Below are positions 6,518 to 13,831 of a stretch of DNA of 22,763 nucleotides, piece by piece (the first letter of the stretch is position 1; each line of letters begins with the position of its first letter). The position numbers were made by a program, and so were the translations under genes. The DNA comes from a virus: positions 1-22,763 of IMG/VR virus record IMGVR_UViG_3300025282_005260. The stretch is one strand, 5' to 3'. Below the pieces are notes generated by a model that was not told where the DNA came from, made no database searches, and worked only from the letters and a program-made list of their open reading frames with translations.

Positions 6518-7142
6518 TAATTGTGTCATAGCATCCAGTAGGGAAATATTTTTACACAACCATTTTGAAGAAGAAGATCCGGGCATAGACTATCGAGCTT
6601 CCACTAAATTTCTTACCAATCTGCGTATTCTTGAGGAGCAGAATCACAAGCCCATAATAATACATCAGCATTCCACAGGGGGAGAGTGGCATGCGGGGAT
6701 GGCAATCTATGACGCCATAAAGGGAAGCCCATGCAATTTTATATTTATTTGTCATGGAATCTGTGCTTCAATGGGGAGCATCATAGCCCAAGCCCCTCTC
6801 GGTAAAGGGGTGCGAGTCTCAATGCCAAATTGCGATTGGCTAATACATGATGGGTCTTGCTCTGTTGAAGGAACCTACAAGCAGGCGTTTTCTATGTATG
6901 AGTTCGAAAAGAAAATTCTAGATAGAAGCTACGAAATATATGCCGAATCTTGCGAGAAAACGGGAGACTACTTTAATGGAGGAAAAAATATTTCGGCAAA
7001 AAAATTCATAAAAAGACAACTAAACTCTAAAGAAGACTGGTGGATTACATCTGAGGATGCGGCATATTACGGATTTGCTGATGGCGTTTTTGGAGAAAAG
7101 GGTTTTGATTCATTAGAAGAAATTAAGAAAAATGTGTCTTAA
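6477..7142 (+). CDS. ClpP-like serine protease
   Basis: The protein has 221 residues. ATG 6477 follows AAGGGA. The ClpP fold is clear: HSTGGEWHAGMAIYDAI (oxyanion Gly-Gly), the nucleophile in CASMGS (Ser98), MPNCDWLIHDGS with His124, and EDWWITSEDAAYYGFADG with Asp187 aligned to the ClpP catalytic Asp. Phage ClpP-like enzymes usually mature the prohead or act as peptidases. No portal or capsid gene is adjacent within the window, so a virion-maturation role is only possible. A host-directed function is an alternative. No ATPase partner is present. Confidence 0.85.
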   Translation: MPPPRKPTIAEAHDNCVIASSREIFLHNHFEEEDPGIDYRASTKFLTNLRILEEQNHKPIIIHQHSTGGEWHAGMAIYDAIKGSPCNFIFICHGICASMGSIIAQAPLGKGVRVSMPNCDWLIHDGSCSVEGTYKQAFSMYEFEKKILDRSYEIYAESCEKTGDYFNGGKNISAKKFIKRQLNSKEDWWITSEDAAYYGFADGVFGEKGFDSLEEIKKNVS

Positions 7143-7212
7143 TGGCACTCATTAGGTGTAATTAATAAGCAGGACAGGATTTCTATTGTTTGGATCTATA
7201 GGATATAAAATA

Positions 7213-7233
7213 ACCTCTATTTAGAAAAGAGGT
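7213..7233 (+). promoter_or_regulatory. Leader hairpin covering the ribosome site of the virion-type gene
   Basis: ACCTCT (7213-7218) pairs with AGAGGT (7228-7233); the right arm is the Shine-Dalgarno sequence of ATG 7241. The region 7143-7212 is AT-rich; GATATAAAAT near 7203-7210 may be a promoter. Such leader hairpins can stabilise mRNA or modulate translation. Confidence 0.5.
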
Positions 7234-7240
7234 AAATGTT

Positions 7241-7861
7241 ATGGCTTTTGTTACTAATCTTGACGGTACGCTTAAATACAACCAGTACGTTAACGGCTTC
7301 CCCAGTGGAGTGGACAACGATCAGGGTAACATTCGTGGCCAAGGCCCTTCGGGGGCTCTGGCTGGAGTGGATTCTAATCTGTGGAGTCAAAATTCCCTAG
7401 GAGAAGAGGAGCGATTTGTTCTAATCTCTTCAGGTGTTAATAATACGGGTGTTATTGCTCCCTCCACAGCGAGCACATTCAACAATCAACCGGGTCAGGT
7501 GATTGTTAAGTACACTACCGATATCGCTGGTGTTAGCGATCTTACGCAGGCCGTTCGGTCAGCCGGTAGTTCTGGAATTATTTCTATTAACCAACGAGCA
7601 GTAATTAGAACCCTTGACTACAAAGTGTCAGTGGTAGCTGGTAACTGGAACATTTTCAGTGGTGCATTTGACCCAGCCCTTTCAACCAGCACAGCAGGTG
7701 GCTGGAATATCATAGGCGGAGTCGATCAATCCAGCAGTTTGATAGGAGATCAAACTGATAAGGCTGCCAATCCAAGTCAAACGGAACCGGGACACCTTGC
7801 ATATATGTATGGTAACCCGATTGCAAAGACCGGACTGTATTCGTCACGATCTGTGTGGTAA
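7241..7861 (+). CDS. Probable virion structural protein (unknown family)
   Basis: The protein has 206 residues with AGAGG 8 bp before the ATG. The composition is rich in Gly, Ser, Asn, Thr and Val, low in Lys and free of Cys, with predicted beta-strands (VIVKYTTDIAG, DYKVSVVAGNWNIFSG, GGWNIIGGVDQ), as in decoration, tail or fibre proteins. It stands apart from its neighbours, has its own hairpin leader, and is followed by strong UUCG hairpins. Its base composition is more GC-rich than its surroundings, which fits a highly expressed gene. Structural identity is inferred, not shown. Confidence 0.65.
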   Translation: MAFVTNLDGTLKYNQYVNGFPSGVDNDQGNIRGQGPSGALAGVDSNLWSQNSLGEEERFVLISSGVNNTGVIAPSTASTFNNQPGQVIVKYTTDIAGVSDLTQAVRSAGSSGIISINQRAVIRTLDYKVSVVAGNWNIFSGAFDPALSTSTAGGWNIIGGVDQSSSLIGDQTDKAANPSQTEPGHLAYMYGNPIAKTGLYSSRSVW

Positions 7862-7868
7862 TCAAATC

Positions 7869-7916
7869 GAGAGCAAGGTCCCCTTCGGGGGGCCAGAGCT
7901 CTCTCCTTCGGGGAGG
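7869..7916 (+). promoter_or_regulatory. Two UUCG hairpins between virion gene and membrane-protein genes
   Basis: The first hairpin pairs GAGAGC (7869-7874) with GCTCTC (7898-7903), and inside it GGTCCCC (7877-7883) with GGGGGCC-type bases (7888-7894) around a TTCG tetraloop. The second pairs CTCC (7903-7906) with GGAG (7912-7915) around TTCGG, covering the ribosome site of ATG 7923. No T-run follows, so mRNA 3'-end protection or translational control is more likely than termination. Confidence 0.7.
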
Positions 7917-7922
7917 TATCGC

Positions 7923-8282
7923 ATGACACGAGAGCAACAGCAGACACAAGTTATTCCATTCCTCAAATACTCAGCAACCATGTGTGTTGCTATAATAATT
8001 GCTATGAGCGGCTTTTGGCTTTCTTACGGGAAGGACCTTGTAACGCGGGCAGAGGCTCGAACTTTGATAAGCGAAGGAACGCATAGAGTTGAAAAGGAAA
8101 TTGACACTGTAAACAATAGACTTGATCGTATTGATGATAGATCAAATAAATTAGAAGAGGAGCTTAGAATAGTTCTTCAAGACAATACAAATGCTATTGT
8201 TGACCTGAAGGTGCAGGTGGCATCTTTGAGCCAAACTATTGAGGCTCTGAGTGATAAAATTAACCAACTAAAGGAGAATTAA
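7923..8282 (+). CDS. Single-pass membrane protein with long coiled coil
   Basis: The protein has 119 residues. ATG 7923 is chosen because GGAGG lies 6 bp upstream; upstream in-frame starts fall inside the virion gene. Residues 15-34 form one transmembrane segment. Residues 50-119 are a coiled coil with regular hydrophobic spacing (VNNRLDRIDDRSNKLEEEL). The layout (short N-terminus, one membrane pass, coiled-coil domain) resembles inner-membrane spanins and phage membrane-anchored scaffold proteins. It leads a cluster of three small membrane proteins, so a role in lysis is plausible but not proven. Confidence 0.65.
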   Translation: MTREQQQTQVIPFLKYSATMCVAIIIAMSGFWLSYGKDLVTRAEARTLISEGTHRVEKEIDTVNNRLDRIDDRSNKLEEELRIVLQDNTNAIVDLKVQVASLSQTIEALSDKINQLKEN

Positions 8283-8283
8283 T

Positions 8284-8469
8284 ATGAGTTTAGATAAGTT
8301 TAAGGCGATGTTTAAATCTCGTCGATTTTGGGTTGGCGTTGCTGGCCTAGTGGTAATATGTGCAGATACTGTTTTTGGGGAGGGAACAATTAACCCCGCA
8401 ACCGTCGAAAGCGTTGTCTTGTTAGCGGCAGCGTGGATTGTTGGTGACAGCTTACGCATCACCGAGTAA
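8284..8469 (+). CDS. Small two-pass membrane protein, holin candidate
   Basis: The protein has 61 residues with AAGGAG before ATG 8284. A basic N-terminus (FKAMFKSRR) precedes one hydrophobic segment (FWVGVAGLVVICADTVF), a short turn (GEGTINPATVES) and a second segment (VVLLAAAWIVGDSL). Length and topology match small class II-like holins, which open the inner membrane at lysis. No endolysin is found nearby, so the assignment rests on topology and on its place between two other membrane proteins. Confidence 0.6.
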   Translation: MSLDKFKAMFKSRRFWVGVAGLVVICADTVFGEGTINPATVESVVLLAAAWIVGDSLRITE

Positions 8470-8492
8470 TTTTTTAAAAAAGGGAGAGCCTT

Positions 8493-8678
8493 ATGGGTTT
8501 TGAAAAAGGTAGACCTATTAAGAATTTGCTGTATGCTATAACGCATCCGCTTGTAGCTGCACGCGAAAGACCTTTGTTGTTCCTGCTGGGAGCAGGAGCT
8601 GGTGTTTATTTTCTAGGGATTGGCATGGGATGGTGGCCAAATATTTTGGTCGATCTTCTCAGTAATCTTAAGAAATAA
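8493..8678 (+). CDS. Small single-pass membrane protein
   Basis: The protein has 61 residues with GGGAG before ATG 8493. A basic and amphipathic N-terminus (residues 1-27) precedes a hydrophobic segment (LLFLLGAGAGVYFLGIGMG) and a short C-terminal tail ending in Lys-Lys. It is the last gene before a terminator and belongs to the same small-membrane-protein cluster. Role unknown; lysis accessory or virion assembly are options. Confidence 0.6.
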   Translation: MGFEKGRPIKNLLYAITHPLVAARERPLLFLLGAGAGVYFLGIGMGWWPNILVDLLSNLKK

Positions 8679-8707
8679 TTTTTAAATCTCACATTAAACG
8701 GATTGTT

Positions 8708-8738
8708 AAAAGGGGACAACTCCGGTTGCCCCTTTTTT
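8708..8738 (+). terminator. Intrinsic terminator after the membrane-protein cluster
   Basis: AAAAGGGG (8708-8715) pairs with CCCCTTTT (8729-8736), and CAAC (8717-8720) with GTTG (8725-8728), leaving one bulged A and a TCCG loop. A T6 run (8733-8738) completes it. The promoter TATAAT begins 8 bp later. Confidence 0.9.
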
Positions 8739-8741
8739 ATT

Positions 8742-8753
8742 GGGGTATAATAT
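8742..8753 (+). promoter_or_regulatory. Promoter GGGG-TATAAT-AT (TATAAT 8746-8751)
   Basis: It directly follows the terminator T-run. Initiation near 8758 would give a leader of about 30 nt before ATG 8789, with AAGAGAG as ribosome site. No convincing -35 element fits, because that space is the terminator hairpin. Confidence 0.7.
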
Positions 8754-8788
8754 CTTGTGGTAATCACAACCAAGAGAGACATTGAAAC

Positions 8789-9151
8789 ATGATAAAGCAA
8801 ATAATTACTACAATAAGCATTCTTCCGCTTATGTTTTTTATTATTCTACTTCTTCTTCCAAACAATGTAGAAGCAGATAATAACCTTTTATCTAAAGAGG
8901 AACGACAAAAACTTATTACAGCAAGGGCGATGAAAGAAGCAGAGGCCCGGCGTGAGCGCATAGAGGAGCGAAAGAAACAGGCTCTACAGCCACAAGTAAT
9001 CTATTATCCCCCCTCTGTAATATACTATTATCCAGTTCCAGTTCACGGGCATTTTACTCATTGCGGTTGCCATGTCTGTACGCAGAGGATGATGATGTAT
9101 CGGTGGCAACTAAACCCGCAACAGTTTTTCTTTTTTCAAGTTAGGTTCTAG
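8789..9151 (+). CDS. Exported Tyr/Pro-rich protein of unknown function
   Basis: The protein has 120 residues. A classical signal sequence spans residues 1-29 (KQ, then a long Ile/Leu core, then VEADN with a likely cleavage site). A charged helix follows (about 36-66, Lys, Arg and Glu rich), then a tract rich in Tyr and Pro (VIYYPPSVIYYYPVPV), a CGCHVC motif and an aromatic tail QFFFFQVRF. It probably acts in the periplasm or at the cell surface. The TAG overlaps the GTG of the next gene by one base. No family is recognised. Confidence 0.65.
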   Translation: MIKQIITTISILPLMFFIILLLLPNNVEADNNLLSKEERQKLITARAMKEAEARRERIEERKKQALQPQVIYYPPSVIYYYPVPVHGHFTHCGCHVCTQRMMMYRWQLNPQQFFFFQVRF

Positions 9152-9339
9152 TGACAGACAAAAAACCATTTAACGTTAATTATAGACAGACTATATATTT
9201 TGATGCTGCACGTATGTATGCAAAAAAGTCTTGTAAGGAATGCTATGGAAGAGGGTATCATAAATATATTACTCCCGAAAAAGAAGAAAATTATTCTTAT
9301 TGCTCTTGTGCGGAAAGAAACATGAAAAAATATGGCTAG
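9151..9339 (+). CDS. Small DnaJ-type zinc motif protein
   Basis: The protein has 62 residues from GTG 9151, which overlaps the upstream stop by one base. CKECYGRGYHKYI is a half zinc-finger of the DnaJ central-domain type (C-x2-C-x-G-x-G), and YCSCAERN supplies two more Cys. It therefore probably binds one zinc as a minimal DnaJ-like knuckle. It is likely co-transcribed from the 8746 promoter. The function is unknown; a peptide or RNA-binding role is possible. Confidence 0.6.
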   Translation: MTDKKPFNVNYRQTIYFDAARMYAKKSCKECYGRGYHKYITPEKEENYSYCSCAERNMKKYG

Positions 9340-9361
9340 CAATAAGTCCCTCTTCTTTCCA

Positions 9362-9373
9362 AGGTGTATAATA
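9362..9373 (+). promoter_or_regulatory. Promoter GGTG-TATAAT-AT (TATAAT 9366-9371) for the reductase operon
   Basis: It lies in a 100-bp gap and is the only visible promoter upstream of 9442, the ribonucleotide reductase and the DUF1501 gene. Transcription should begin near 9378, just before a strong hairpin. Confidence 0.65.
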
Positions 9374-9382
9374 TCGTAGCAA

Positions 9383-9407
9383 AAGGACGACGCACTCTTG
9401 CGCGTTC
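9383..9407 (+). promoter_or_regulatory. 5' leader hairpin of the reductase operon
   Basis: AGGACG (9383-9388) pairs with CGTTCT (9402-9407), and CGCA (9390-9393) with TGCG (9398-9401), with one bulged A and a CTCT loop, giving 10 bp. It starts a few bases after the expected +1 and ends in TTC. It may be an attenuator or a 5'-end mRNA stabiliser. Confidence 0.5.
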
Positions 9408-9441
9408 TTTCATTGTCTAAAATTACCAGTAAGGATTACCA

Positions 9442-9675
9442 ATGCATACGGACGGAATAGGAAAAGGGAAAAAAAGTGTTCCTAAATTCGAAGTAAACTT
9501 TGTAGTAAGAGATAAGTCCGGAAAACCAACCTCCCAACGGAAAACATTTGCTTCCAATTCAGCTCAAGATATGTCGGCTTTCTTTCATAAGCACACAGTA
9601 AAAAATAAAGGAAAGGGAAAAGGAAAAAGGGGAAAGAGGGGCACGAAGCCATCTTCGGGAGGAAACTCTTCCTGA
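9442..9675 (+). CDS. Small protein with very basic Gly/Lys tail
   Basis: The protein has 77 residues with AAGGA 8 bp before the ATG. Residues 14-52 may form a small beta-rich domain (PKFEVNFVVRDKSGKPTSQR). Residues 52-77 are a GKGKGKRGKRG-type basic tail that should bind nucleic acid. Its TGA overlaps the reductase ATG (TGATG), so the two are translationally coupled. No family is recognised. A nucleic-acid-binding or polyanion-binding role is inferred from the tail. Confidence 0.65.
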   Translation: MHTDGIGKGKKSVPKFEVNFVVRDKSGKPTSQRKTFASNSAQDMSAFFHKHTVKNKGKGKGKRGKRGTKPSSGGNSS

Positions 9676-11867
9676 TGTCAGTTTCGGAACTCCAAAACTA
9701 CACTTTTGTTGGTAGGTATGCCCGCTGGATTCCTGAAAAAAAGAGAAGGGAAACTTGGAGAGAGTCCGTAGACAGAGTTATGGGTATGATGTATGAGAGA
9801 TACCCAGAAGTTAACGGGGACATTGAATGGGCCTATGACATGATGTTTAAAAAGCGTGTCCTTGGGTCTCAAAGAGCCCTCCAATTTGGAGGTAAGCCTA
9901 CCTTTAAGCACAACGCCAGAATCTATAACTGCATTTCCTCCTATTGCGATAGATTAAGGTTTTTTCAAGAATGTATGTACCTCCTTCTCTGCGGATGCGG
10001 CACAGGGTTTTCCGTGCAGAGACACCACATTAAAAAACTACCCTCTATTGTTAAAGAGAAAAGAGGAAATAAGAAGTTTTCAATTCCAGATACCATAGAG
10101 GGATGGTCAGATGCTGTTGGAGTGCTGGTCGCCAGCTATTTTGATCAGAAAGAACTCTTTCCGGAATATGTAGGAAAGAACGTTGTGTTTGATTTCTCTG
10201 GAATAAGGGAGGCGGGGGCCCAATTGAGCTCAAGCTCAGGTAAAGCTCCGGGTCCAGAACCCCTCAAGAAAGCTCTGTCGAACATCAAAAAGGTTTTAGA
10301 TAAAGCTCTGAAAAATCTAGAATTCTGCGCCACGTCTATAAGAAAATTAGAGCCCGTCGAGGCCTACGATATTATCATGCATTCTGCGGATGCCGTAATA
10401 TCAGGAGGGGTTCGACGTAGTGCAACAATTTGTTTATTCAGTGTAGATGATGAGGAGATGGCAAAAGCAAAAACTGGTAATTGGTTCCATGAGAATCCCC
10501 AGAGGGGGAGATCCAATAATTCGGCCCTTCTCCTGAGAGACAAGACCACTCCCGAACAGTTCCACTCTTTAATGCAATCAGTAAGGGAGTTTGGGGAACC
10601 CGGCTTTGTGTGGTCCGACTCCACAGAATTGATAGTTAATCCGTGTGTAGAAATTGGAATGTATCCCGTAGATGAAAAAACTGGAAAAACGGGGTGGCAA
10701 GCATGCAATTTGAGCACCATAAATTGTGCTAAAGTTAAAACAGAAGACGACTTTTATGAGGCATCCCGAGCAGCAGCAATAATAGGAACTCTTCAGGCTG
10801 GTTTTACAGATTTGCCATACTTGGGGGAGGTGAGCGAAAGAATTTTGAGACGAGAGGCTCTTTTGGGAGTATCTATGACAGGCATTATGGAACAACATGA
10901 AATATGCTTGGACCCTTCTGTACAAAAGAAAGGAGCTCGAATTGTTAAACAAACCAATAAAGAATTGGCGAAGAAGATCGGAATCAATCAGGCAGCTAGG
11001 ACTACTTGTGTCAAGCCTGAAGGAACTTCTAGCTGTATCCTTGGTACTAGCTCTGGTATTCATCCTCATCATGCCAAGCGTTATATACGACGTGTACAGG
11101 CTAATAAGATGGAGGAAATTTATAGATATTTCAAAAAAATAAACCCACGGGCATCTGAAGAATCGGTGTGGTCTGCCAATGATAGCGATGATGTAATTTC
11201 TTTCTGTATAGAGGTTCCTCCGGGCTCTAAAACCAAAAATCAGATCAATGCCCTAGCTCTTTTGGGGTATGTAAAGGGTACACAGCAGAACTGGGTTATG
11301 ATTGGAAAAACGGATGCTCTATGCACACAGCCTTGGTTGAATCATAATGTTTCTAATACCATTAATGTTAAGCCAGATGAATGGGATGATGTAGAGAAAT
11401 TTATTTATAAAAATAAAAAATATTTTTGTGGGATTTCTCTTTTACCCGTAAGTGGGGATAAAGACTATCCTCAAGCTCCCTTCACCACTATTTACTTACC
11501 GAGCGAACAGGTAGCATACTACGGAGATGGTGCCGTGTTTGTCAGCGGTCTCATCGAAGTAGCTCTTGATTTGTGGGAAGACAATCTATGGGCCGCATGC
11601 GATGCTCTCCTTGGCATTGGGTCAAGAGCAAAAGGGGCATCAAAAAGAGATTGGATAGCAAGATGTAAGAAATTTGCAAGAAAGTACATGGATGGGGATG
11701 TTAAAAAACTAACCTATTGCATGAAAGATGTTTATAATTGGAAAGAATGGGTTGATTTAAAAAGAGAATATAATAAAGTAGATTATACAGAGATAATCGA
11801 AGAAGAAGATAACGTAGACCCAGAACAAGAATGGGCTTGTAGCGGAGGGGTCTGCGAACTCATTTAA
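9675..11867 (+). CDS. nrdJ: Class II (B12-dependent) ribonucleoside-triphosphate reductase, monomeric type
   Basis: The protein has 730 residues, as expected for the single-chain adenosylcobalamin reductase. It reduces ribonucleotides to deoxyribonucleotides for phage DNA synthesis. The radical-site loop NPCVEIG places the thiyl Cys at 324 and Glu at 326. The redox pair is Cys86 (YNC) and Cys344 (ACNLSTIN). GCGTGFSVQ and the C-terminal shuttle pair CSGGVC (Cys722, Cys727) match the family. No class I small subunit and no class III activase is nearby, consistent with class II. The host must supply cobalamin and a thioredoxin-type reductant. It is coupled to 9442 and precedes the DUF1501 gene by about 24 bp. 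Confidence 0.92.
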   Translation: MSVSELQNYTFVGRYARWIPEKKRRETWRESVDRVMGMMYERYPEVNGDIEWAYDMMFKKRVLGSQRALQFGGKPTFKHNARIYNCISSYCDRLRFFQECMYLLLCGCGTGFSVQRHHIKKLPSIVKEKRGNKKFSIPDTIEGWSDAVGVLVASYFDQKELFPEYVGKNVVFDFSGIREAGAQLSSSSGKAPGPEPLKKALSNIKKVLDKALKNLEFCATSIRKLEPVEAYDIIMHSADAVISGGVRRSATICLFSVDDEEMAKAKTGNWFHENPQRGRSNNSALLLRDKTTPEQFHSLMQSVREFGEPGFVWSDSTELIVNPCVEIGMYPVDEKTGKTGWQACNLSTINCAKVKTEDDFYEASRAAAIIGTLQAGFTDLPYLGEVSERILRREALLGVSMTGIMEQHEICLDPSVQKKGARIVKQTNKELAKKIGINQAARTTCVKPEGTSSCILGTSSGIHPHHAKRYIRRVQANKMEEIYRYFKKINPRASEESVWSANDSDDVISFCIEVPPGSKTKNQINALALLGYVKGTQQNWVMIGKTDALCTQPWLNHNVSNTINVKPDEWDDVEKFIYKNKKYFCGISLLPVSGDKDYPQAPFTTIYLPSEQVAYYGDGAVFVSGLIEVALDLWEDNLWAACDALLGIGSRAKGASKRDWIARCKKFARKYMDGDVKKLTYCMKDVYNWKEWVDLKREYNKVDYTEIIEEEDNVDPEQEWACSGGVCELI

Positions 11868-11891
11868 AAATATTTACCAAGGAGAATGGAA

Positions 11892-13139
11892 ATGCTTGAC
11901 TTTTATGCAAACAGACGTGACTTTCTAAGGATAGGTAGTATTGGGGCTGGGATGTCCTCTCTAGGGCTTTCTGATGTTGCTATGGGTGAGGAGACCCAAG
12001 AACTTAAAGATAGCTCTGTGGTGTGGGTGTGGCTTGGAGGGGGTCCAACACAATTCGAAACGTTCCATGCGCCCAAGGAAGACAGCGTTCCTGATGAATA
12101 TAGATCTGTAGGAGGAGCGTTGGTAGACAAACCTACCGGAATGGCTTTCGGTTCTCATTGGCAAAATCTAATCAAACAGGCTCCGCACCTCAATGTTGTA
12201 GACTCTTTTACCCATGGAGACTCTTCTCATAGGCAGGCTACACACTGGGTAATGACAGGACATCGCAACAATAACAGAAGTCAAACATCCGGCCCTATGT
12301 TTCCCTCCCACGGATCAATAGTTTCTTCGATTTATGGGGCCAATCATCCCGAAAATGGTGTTCCTTGTTATGTTAAACAGGGAAGAATAGAGGGCGAAGA
12401 TCCTTCTTGGCTGGGAGGAGCGTATAAGCCCTTTGATCCCTCAAATAAGGACAACCTGACTCCCAGAGTAGACATTCAGCGATTTGTAGATCGGAATGAA
12501 CTTCTAAAGAGCCTCGGAGGGAATCCTATAGCAAGTCCTTCTGCTAATTCCGTTACCAAGTTTAACAGTCAAGCGTTTGATGTGATTCTTGGAACGGCAA
12601 AAGACGCTTTTAATCTGGATAAAGAAGACGCTAAGACAAAAGAATCCTACGGAAACGCTGCGATTGGAAAGCAACTCCTTCTTGCTAGAAGGCTTTGTGA
12701 GTTTGGGACTAGGTTTGTAACCATTCATTATGGTGGGTGGGACATGCATGGCAATATCGCCAACGCTTTAAAGGGAAGAGTGCCTCCCATCGACAAAGCC
12801 CTTGCTGCATTTGTTAAAGATGTGCATCAAAGGGGCCTTAATGAAAAGATCCTATTGATCGTCACGGGAGAATTCGGTCGCACTAAATTAAATAAAAATG
12901 CGGGACGTGATCACTGGCCTTCAATTTCTACAATGCTTATGTCAGGGGGAAGATACGATAGTGGCAGGGTCATCGGCAAAGCCGATAAGTCCTACACACC
13001 AAAAGAAAGCCCCTATGGGCCCATTGATGTTGCTGCCACTATGTTTGATCACTTCGGTATTCCAAAAAATATTCAAAAGGTAGACAATGGTGGCCGTCCA
13101 CGATACTTACTAGAAGGGGAGGCGAAAGTAATTCTGTGA
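11892..13139 (+). CDS. DUF1501 protein with twin-arginine signal
   Basis: The protein has 415 residues from ATG 11892, which has AAGGAG with 7 bp spacing; ATG 11886 (417 residues) is too close to it. NRRDFLRIGSIGAG is a Tat export signal. Family landmarks are GGGPTQFETFHAPK, HRQATHWVMTGH, SWLGGAY, HYGGWDMHGN, TGEFGRT followed by GRDHWP, and GPIDVAATMFDHFGIP. DUF1501 proteins belong to the sulfatase/alkaline phosphatase-like superfamily and are typical of planctomycetes. The conserved His and Asp residues look like the metal-ligand set. The substrate is unknown. It is very unusual in a phage and was probably taken from a host. Confidence 0.88.
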   Translation: MLDFYANRRDFLRIGSIGAGMSSLGLSDVAMGEETQELKDSSVVWVWLGGGPTQFETFHAPKEDSVPDEYRSVGGALVDKPTGMAFGSHWQNLIKQAPHLNVVDSFTHGDSSHRQATHWVMTGHRNNNRSQTSGPMFPSHGSIVSSIYGANHPENGVPCYVKQGRIEGEDPSWLGGAYKPFDPSNKDNLTPRVDIQRFVDRNELLKSLGGNPIASPSANSVTKFNSQAFDVILGTAKDAFNLDKEDAKTKESYGNAAIGKQLLLARRLCEFGTRFVTIHYGGWDMHGNIANALKGRVPPIDKALAAFVKDVHQRGLNEKILLIVTGEFGRTKLNKNAGRDHWPSISTMLMSGGRYDSGRVIGKADKSYTPKESPYGPIDVAATMFDHFGIPKNIQKVDNGGRPRYLLEGEAKVIL

Positions 13140-13324
13140 TAATATTACGGAGAGTGGCAAGTTTATTGTGCGTAGTTGGGGTTGCCTCCTTATTGATGTA
13201 CTCGGCTCAGAATGGAAATTACGCAAGAAAAGAACTGCTCAAAGACATAGGTTTATGGGCGATTGTTGGTTGCCTTAGCTCCTATTTCCTATGTGTGTAT
13301 CTTATTTTTAGGAAAATAAAATGA
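13136..13324 (+). CDS. Small two-pass membrane protein
   Basis: The protein has 62 residues. GTG 13136 overlaps the stop of the DUF1501 gene (GTGA). The hydrophobic segments are residues 6-22 (VASLLCVVGVASLLMYS) and 39-58 (LWAIVGCLSSYFLCVYLIF), with a polar linker and a basic end. No ribosome site is well placed, so coupling is assumed. Unknown role. Confidence 0.55.
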   Translation: MIILRRVASLLCVVGVASLLMYSAQNGNYARKELLKDIGLWAIVGCLSSYFLCVYLIFRKIK

Positions 13325-13336
13325 GGCCATCTTATA

Positions 13337-13492
13337 ATGAATAAATATATAGAGGCTCTTAGTAAATACTTTAAGTCCAAAGCTGACTATAAATACGAAG
13401 ACCCCATGACAGGTGAGGTTTTTACCTATAAAAGAAAGGGAATATACAAAAAGAACGGACGAGTTCTTCGACTTGTAAGGGGTTCCGAATGA
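13337..13492 (+). CDS. Small basic protein of unknown function
   Basis: The 51-codon frame runs from ATG 13337 to TGA 13490-13492, which overlaps the ATG of the next gene (ATGA). TGAGG lies about 10 bp before the start. The protein is rich in Lys and Tyr (YFKSKADYKYED, then GIYKKNGRVLRLVRG) and looks like a compact beta-type domain. No family is recognised. The overlap with the Fe-S carrier gene supports that it is translated. Confidence 0.55.
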   Translation: MNKYIEALSKYFKSKADYKYEDPMTGEVFTYKRKGIYKKNGRVLRLVRGSE

Positions 13493-13812
13493 CAATTAAA
13501 CTAACAGAAATCGCAGCGGCAGAAGCTAAAAAGTATCTTGAAGATAGCGAAGAAAAGTATTTAAGGGTTGGCGTAAAAGGAGGTGGCTGCTCTGGCTTTG
13601 AATACAACCTCACGGTAGGCCATGAATACGATGAAGAAAAAGACACATTATCTCATCAACATGGAGTAGATGTTATTGTAGATAAGAAAAGTGCCCTCTA
13701 CTTAGAAGGCACTACATTGGATTATTATTCTGATATTTCTAAACGTGGCTTCAAATTTGATAACCCTAATGCAGTAAAAAGTTGTGGATGTGGAAGTAGT
13801 TTTCAAGCGTAA
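13489..13812 (+). CDS. A-type iron-sulfur carrier (IscA/ErpA/HesB family)
   Basis: The protein has 107 residues, the normal family length, with AAGGGG before ATG 13489. The three conserved Cys are Cys34 (GGGCSGFEY) and Cys99/Cys101 (SCGCGSSF). These proteins bind and deliver [2Fe-2S] or [4Fe-4S] clusters to client enzymes in the cytoplasm. Phage copies are known in aquatic viruses. Here the likely clients are unknown, since no obvious Fe-S enzyme is nearby. It is followed by the UGA-containing gene with its own strong ribosome site. Confidence 0.93.
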   Translation: MTIKLTEIAAAEAKKYLEDSEEKYLRVGVKGGGCSGFEYNLTVGHEYDEEKDTLSHQHGVDVIVDKKSALYLEGTTLDYYSDISKRGFKFDNPNAVKSCGCGSSFQA

Positions 13813-13831
13813 TTTTATAAGGAGAAAAGAA

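Noticed and set aside
10578-11072. Antisense open frame of 164 codons inside the reductase
   Set aside because: The + strand encodes the fully conserved reductase here, and the antisense product has no recognisable domain.
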